From the NCBI GenBank assembly GCA_024958995.1, contig JANXGZ010000310.1, forward strand, positions 1 to 9,509: DNA of 9,509 nt, given 5' to 3'. Below, in pieces: positions 6,607-9,509 of this stretch (position 1 is its first letter; each line of letters begins with the position of its first letter). Below the pieces are notes generated by a model, which saw only the letters and a list, made by a program, of their open reading frames with translations, was not told the DNA's origin and ran no database searches. A program made the position numbers and the translations under genes. This DNA is from Methylococcales bacterium (lineage in GTDB: Bacteria > Pseudomonadota > Gammaproteobacteria > Methylococcales > UBA1147).

Positions 6607-7082
6607 GTGCGCCTGACGACAAAGGTGCGCTATGCTGTGACGGCGATGCTGGGCTTGGCTTACCACGGTGGGAAGAAACCGATTTCGCTGCATGACATCG
6701 CTGGTCGGCAAAGTATTTCGATGTCTTGCCTGGAGCAGTTATTTGCGAGATGGCGGAAGGCCGGCATCGTGAAGGGCGTTCGGGGCGCGGTTACAGGCTG
6801 GGACAGGACAGTGAGTTCACCAGCATCGCTGACACCCTAACCGTTGTCAGCGAGAATCTGGATGCGATCAAATGCGGGGGCGGGGGAAACTGTCAGGACA
6901 ACCAGCCCTACCTGACTCATTTTCTGTGGATGGACTTCAACCAACATCTCTTCAGTTATCTCTCGGGGATTTCGTTGGCTGGTCTGATCGAGCAGGATTG
7001 TGTCAGGGTTGTCGCCGGACGTCAGGAAATAGAGGCCGGACACGGCTCTGAATTTCCTTGCCGGATTACGGTCAAAGCCTAG
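6607..7082 (+). pseudogene. iscR: IscR (Rrf2-family Fe-S regulator), frameshifted
   Basis: Two overlapping frames together make one IscR. Frame 1 begins at GTG 6607 (GAGAG six bases upstream) and reads MRLTTKVRYAVTAML..., including the winged-helix segment ISMSCLEQLFARWRKAGIVKGVRG. It leaves the family at about 6787-6791 and stops at 6838-6840 after 77 codons. The second frame picks up at 6789 with GYRLGQDSEFTSIADTL and runs to TAG at 7080-7082, through the cluster-binding region and the dimer helix. The usual wing sequence RGPGGGY is reduced to RGA-GY, so about 7 bp seem lost (two Gly codons plus one base). Two of three cluster Cys are present (codons at 6873 and 6891), but the third is Tyr (TAC at 6909-6911); the following LTH is kept. 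Unusual changes near the N-terminus (TTKVR for the usual TSKGR, AMLGLA for AMLDVA) also suggest relaxed constraint. The 77-residue product would lack the wing, Fe-S site and dimer helix. A sequencing error is possible but does not explain the missing codons or Tyr. Confidence 0.88.
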
Positions 7083-7124
7083 TTCGCTACGGTTTCATGT
7101 GGTGTTATCGGGTGCTTACTTAAT

Positions 7125-7147
7125 GACGTACCATTGGTACGTCTTTT
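7125..7147 (+). terminator. Terminator-like hairpin between iscR and iscS
   Basis: GACGTACC (7125-7132) and GGTACGTC (7136-7143) form a perfect 8-bp stem with the loop ATT, followed directly by TTTTCT. This looks like an intrinsic terminator or attenuator, although the stem is only moderately GC-rich and the U tract is short. It lies 42 bp after the iscR stop and 21 bp before the iscS ATG, so it would reduce read-through from the iscR promoter or sit in the iscS leader. The same palindrome could instead bind a regulator dimer. Confidence 0.55.
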
Positions 7148-7164
7148 CTATTCGTTGCCGAGCA

Positions 7165-8304
7165 ATGATTTATTTTGATTTTAATGCGACCAGCCCGTTA
7201 CATGAAGCGGTGCTTGAGGCCATGGTCCCCTATTACAGGGATTTCTACGGAAATCCCTCGAGTTTGCATCGCATTGGCCGGATTAGTCGCGATGCGGTAG
7301 AGGCAGCCCGTGTACAGGTAGCTGGATTGGCAGGTGCTTCTGCTTCCCAGGTTGTTTTTACTTCCGGAGGTACGGAGGCGAACAGCCTGGCGATTCGTGG
7401 TCTGGCTGACGTTCTACCTCCAGGGCAGATCTTTGTTAGTCCAATTGAACATTCTTCTGTCCTAGAGCCTTTGAAAGTCCTTTCCGAGACAGGCTGGACG
7501 GTTAAATTTCTGAAGTTGACAGACGGTGGTCGTGTTTGTGAAAGGTTTCTTGCATCGGCGATCGATTCCGAGACGCGCTTTGCGGTCTGCATGATTGCGA
7601 ACAATGAAACTGGCGTTATCCAGGATATTCAGTGGATTGCCGAGCAGTTCGGAGATCTAGGCATTCTGCTTCACTGCGACGGGGTTCAGGCGTTTGGAAA
7701 GATTGCGGTCGATTTTTCCGCCTTGGGGCTCAGCTTCATGTCCGTTTCTGCACACAAAATTGGCGGACCCAAGGGGGTCGGTGCGCTGGTATTTGACAAG
7801 TCGGTGCGGTTGGAACCTTTGCTGAAGGGCGGGGGCCAGGAGAAAGGTTTGCGGGGCGGAACAGAGAACGTGGCCGGGATTGTCGGTTTTGGCGTGGCGG
7901 CGGAGATTGCCCAGCGCAACTTGGGGGAAAACGCCAAGCATCTTTTCCTTCTTCGACAAAGGCTGGAGCAGGGGTTGAAAAAACTGCCATCGGTAACCAT
8001 ATTCTGTGAGCAGGAGGAACGGTTGCCAAATACGGTGATGTTTGGTGTTCGCGGCATGGACGGTGAAATGCTGGTGATGGAACTGGACCGAAAGGGGATT
8101 GCCGTCTCCAGTGGTTCGGCGTGCTCCAGTCAGGACACCGAGCCGAGTCACGTTCTGTTAGCCATGATGGTTGATCGAGAGGTTGCCAGGAGTGCTGTCC
8201 GGGTTAGTCTGGGTTCAACCAGCACGGAAACCCAAGTTGATCAGTTCTTGGCTGTGTTGCAGGACCTAGTGTTCGGTGCGCACCAGAGAGCTAGTGGATG
8301 TTAG
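7165..8304 (+). CDS. iscS: Cysteine desulfurase, IscS/NifS type
   Basis: The 379-residue, PLP-dependent enzyme converts L-cysteine to alanine and a protein-bound persulfide. Features seen: the family N-terminus MIYFDFNATSPLHE, TSGGTEANSLA (66-76), IEHSSV with His96 over the cofactor, IANNETGVIQ (144-153), HCDGVQAFGK with Asp172, the Schiff-base Lys198 in SAHKIGGPKG, LRGGTENV (229-236) and catalytic Cys320 in SSGSACSSQDTEPSHVL. The ATG at 7165 fits the family start; a GTG at 7099 would add 22 unrelated residues and read through the hairpin. There is only a weak ribosome binding site (GAG). E. coli IscS is 404 residues and ends in an SPLWEMY-containing tail that binds IscU. This protein stops about 20 residues earlier and lacks it, so it may be the NifS-like branch rather than true IscS. 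No iscU follows. Confidence 0.9.
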   Translation: MIYFDFNATSPLHEAVLEAMVPYYRDFYGNPSSLHRIGRISRDAVEAARVQVAGLAGASASQVVFTSGGTEANSLAIRGLADVLPPGQIFVSPIEHSSVLEPLKVLSETGWTVKFLKLTDGGRVCERFLASAIDSETRFAVCMIANNETGVIQDIQWIAEQFGDLGILLHCDGVQAFGKIAVDFSALGLSFMSVSAHKIGGPKGVGALVFDKSVRLEPLLKGGGQEKGLRGGTENVAGIVGFGVAAEIAQRNLGENAKHLFLLRQRLEQGLKKLPSVTIFCEQEERLPNTVMFGVRGMDGEMLVMELDRKGIAVSSGSACSSQDTEPSHVLLAMMVDREVARSAVRVSLGSTSTETQVDQFLAVLQDLVFGAHQRASGC

Positions 8305-8376
8305 GGTTAAACCTGCTGCCTTAGGGCGGTAATTCGGCTCCGTCAGGAGTCAGTTTGATTTAGGTGAGAGATTGAT

Positions 8377-8700
8377 ATGTCAGTACATTTAACCGAAGCT
8401 GCGGCTCGACAAGTCCAAAAACAACTGGAACAACGCGGCGGCGGACTGGGTCTTCGGCTAGGAGTTCGAAAATCCGGATGCTCCGGTTTTGCCTACGTGA
8501 TCGATTTTGTCGATGAAATCGAAAATGCAGACAGCGTTTTCGAGGACTTCGGAGTCAAGGTGGTGGTTCATCAGGACTCCCTTGCCATGCTTGACGGAAT
8601 ACGTGTTGATTTTAAAATGGAAGGCCTGAATGCGACGTTCAGTTTCGACAATCCGAATGTGCAGGATAGCTGTGGGTGTGGTGAGAGTTTTTCAGTTTGA
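8377..8700 (+). CDS. iscA: A-type iron-sulfur carrier IscA
   Basis: At 107 residues it has the same length as E. coli IscA and aligns throughout, for example GLRLGVRKSGCSGFAY (25-40), VFEDFGVKVVV (54-64) and NPNVQDSCGCGESF (92-105). The three Fe-S ligand Cys are all present (35, 99, 101). A-type carriers accept [2Fe-2S] or iron and pass [4Fe-4S] clusters to target enzymes. The full-length alignment and the CGCGESF ending favour IscA over ErpA or SufA, but the families are close. The ATG is preceded by AGGTGAG about nine bases upstream. In the canonical operon iscU lies between iscS and iscA; here only 72 bp separate them. Unlike iscR the gene shows no decay. Confidence 0.94.
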   Translation: MSVHLTEAAARQVQKQLEQRGGGLGLRLGVRKSGCSGFAYVIDFVDEIENADSVFEDFGVKVVVHQDSLAMLDGIRVDFKMEGLNATFSFDNPNVQDSCGCGESFSV

Positions 8701-8914
8701 ATTGGCTTCTGCCAGCAAACTGGGTCGTTTGGAACGATAGCGTTATTGCCTGGGAAGTCGTCAGCCGTTACACTACGCGCGGATTTTTATGTTTGACCAG
8801 TGCCCGATGGTTCTGGAATGTGGCTGAATGGCTTGTTTTATGCCTTATCGAGCCAATGGTTGCAGCTTTCTCAAGTTCGCATCGGAACGACTTACCTTAT
8901 TTGGAGTTTCCTGA
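8701..8914. other. Gap where hscB-hscA-fdx-iscX would be expected
   Basis: In canonical gammaproteobacterial loci about 3 kb of genes (hscB, hscA, fdx, iscX) lie between iscA and ndk. Here there are 214 bp. I translated the three plus-strand frames and found no piece of HscB (J domain with HPD), HscA or ferredoxin (Cys cluster). One frame stays open across the gap and is unusually rich in Trp, but it has no recognisable domain and runs into ndk in the wrong frame, so I treat it as noncoding. TTGACC near 8794 has no good -10 partner. GGAG at 8903-8906 is the ndk ribosome binding site. Confidence 0.5.
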
Positions 8915-9346
8915 GTGGCAATTGAACGCACATTTTCAATTATCAAACCGGACGCGGTTTCAAAGTCATTGATTGGAGAAATATGCAGACGCTTCGAGAA
9001 GGCTGGTTTGCAGATCGTCGCGGCGAAAATGGTGCACCTGACACGGCGACAGGCTGAAGGGTTTTATGCTGTTCACAAGGACCGGTCTTTTTTTAACAAT
9101 CTGATCAATTTCATGATCTCCGGTCCGATCATAGTGCAAGTCCTTGAAGGTGAAAATGCAATTGCGCTGAATCGGAAGCTAATGGGTGCAACCAATCCTT
9201 CAGATGCTGAACTCGGTACGATCCGGGCGGATTATGCGACCGATGTTAAGCTTAATGCAGTACATGGCTCAGACGGTCCCGATACGGCAAAGGAGGAAAT
9301 AGCCTTCTTTTTCTCTGAAGATGAAATCTGCGTTCGCACCCTCTGA
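8915..9346 (+). CDS. ndk: Nucleoside diphosphate kinase
   Basis: The 143-residue protein has exactly the length of E. coli Ndk. It moves the gamma phosphate between nucleoside di- and triphosphates through a phosphohistidine, balancing NTP and dNTP pools in the cytoplasm. Seen are ERTFSIIKPDAV with Lys11, Tyr51, the SGPIIVQVLEGENAI core (69-83), GATNP (91-95), Arg104 and the active-site NAVHGSD with His117 (114-120). The start is GTG, with GGAG eight bases upstream, giving the family N-terminus MAIERTFS. Its last 26 bp overlap the start of rlmN, so the two are probably translated from one mRNA. Confidence 0.97.
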   Translation: MAIERTFSIIKPDAVSKSLIGEICRRFEKAGLQIVAAKMVHLTRRQAEGFYAVHKDRSFFNNLINFMISGPIIVQVLEGENAIALNRKLMGATNPSDAELGTIRADYATDVKLNAVHGSDGPDTAKEEIAFFFSEDEICVRTL

Positions 9347-9509
9347 TACGGGACCAAAAAATCTCCTAGATTTTGATCCGGGCTCGCTGGAGCAATTTCT
9401 TATAGAAATGGGAGAAAAGCGTTTTCGTGCATCCCAGTTGCTTAAATGGGTTCACCAGGAGGGAGTGGTCGATTTCGACCAGATGTCGAACATCAGTAAG
9501 GACCTTCGT
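9321..9509 (+). CDS. rlmN: Dual-specificity RNA methyltransferase RlmN, N-terminal part (partial)
   Basis: An ATG at 9321 opens a frame that continues to the end of the window (63 codons seen). The product begins MKSAFAPSDTGPKNLLDFDP and continues with LEQFLIEMGEKRFRASQLLKW and FDQMSNISKDLR, matching the N-terminal helical domain of RlmN (E. coli has NLLDL, GEKPFRADQVMKW and FDEMTDINK). RlmN is a radical-SAM [4Fe-4S] enzyme that methylates C2 of A2503 in 23S rRNA and A37 of some tRNAs. Its catalytic CxxxCxxC motif lies beyond the window. The frame is closed by TAG at 9300-9302, so this ATG is the first usable start. An AGGAGG lies in ndk at 9291-9296, too far away (24 nt) for a standard role, so coupling to ndk translation is likely. 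Confidence 0.93.
   Translation, partial: MKSAFAPSDTGPKNLLDFDPGSLEQFLIEMGEKRFRASQLLKWVHQEGVVDFDQMSNISKDLR

Noticed and set aside
6726..7082. A separate gene starting at ATG 6726
   Set aside because: Its first 20 residues are a frameshifted reading of the IscR helix-turn-helix. Only the part after 6789 is IscR-like, so it is the 3' half of the broken iscR.
7099..7164. A 22-residue N-terminal extension of IscS from GTG 7099
   Set aside because: Homologous desulfurases begin at the MIYFDFNAT position; the extension resembles nothing and spans the hairpin.
8697..8972. A Trp-rich 91-codon frame between iscA and ndk
   Set aside because: It has a TTG start inside the iscA stop, no domain, overlaps ndk by 58 bp out of frame, and the ndk start and ribosome binding site lie inside it.

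Overview
The window looks like chromosomal DNA of a gammaproteobacterium. The strongest evidence is gene order. The divergent pair suhB | trmJ, then cysE, an iscR-iscS-iscA block, ndk and rlmN, is the arrangement I know from pseudomonads and other gammaproteobacteria, and each protein matches its gammaproteobacterial family closely by eye. I cannot name the genus.

Layout. Positions 1-279 hold the 3' end of tilS (tRNA-Ile lysidine synthetase). A cytidylate-kinase-like P-loop protein with an unrecognised C-terminal domain follows at 531-1433. The next part is looser: a one-helix membrane protein on the minus strand (1537-1902), a 394-bp divergent intergenic region, a secreted phospholipase-A2-like protein (2297-2989) and a two-helix membrane protein on the minus strand (3025-3480). 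From 3704 the region is conserved housekeeping: suhB (minus), trmJ, cysE, an iscR pseudogene, iscS, iscA, ndk and the first 63 codons of rlmN, which runs off the end.

How the genes fit together. TilS, TrmJ and RlmN modify tRNA or rRNA. CysE makes O-acetylserine for cysteine synthesis, and IscS takes sulfur from cysteine. IscA is an A-type Fe-S carrier. IscR would normally sense [2Fe-2S] and repress the operon.

The main observation is that this iron-sulfur (ISC) locus is eroded. iscR has a frameshift in the DNA-binding wing, and its remaining frame has Tyr where the third cluster-ligating Cys should be. The scaffold gene iscU is missing between iscS and iscA. The chaperone and ferredoxin genes hscB, hscA, fdx and iscX are missing between iscA and ndk, leaving 214 bp without a recognisable gene. 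The remaining desulfurase lacks the C-terminal tail that docks IscU in E. coli IscS. A terminator-like hairpin lies between the broken iscR and iscS. The simplest inference is that the organism assembles Fe-S clusters by another route (for example SUF) and keeps iscS and iscA for other sulfur or Fe-S transfer. I see no mobile element, CRISPR array, tRNA or rRNA, and no clear sign of an entirely new multi-gene system.
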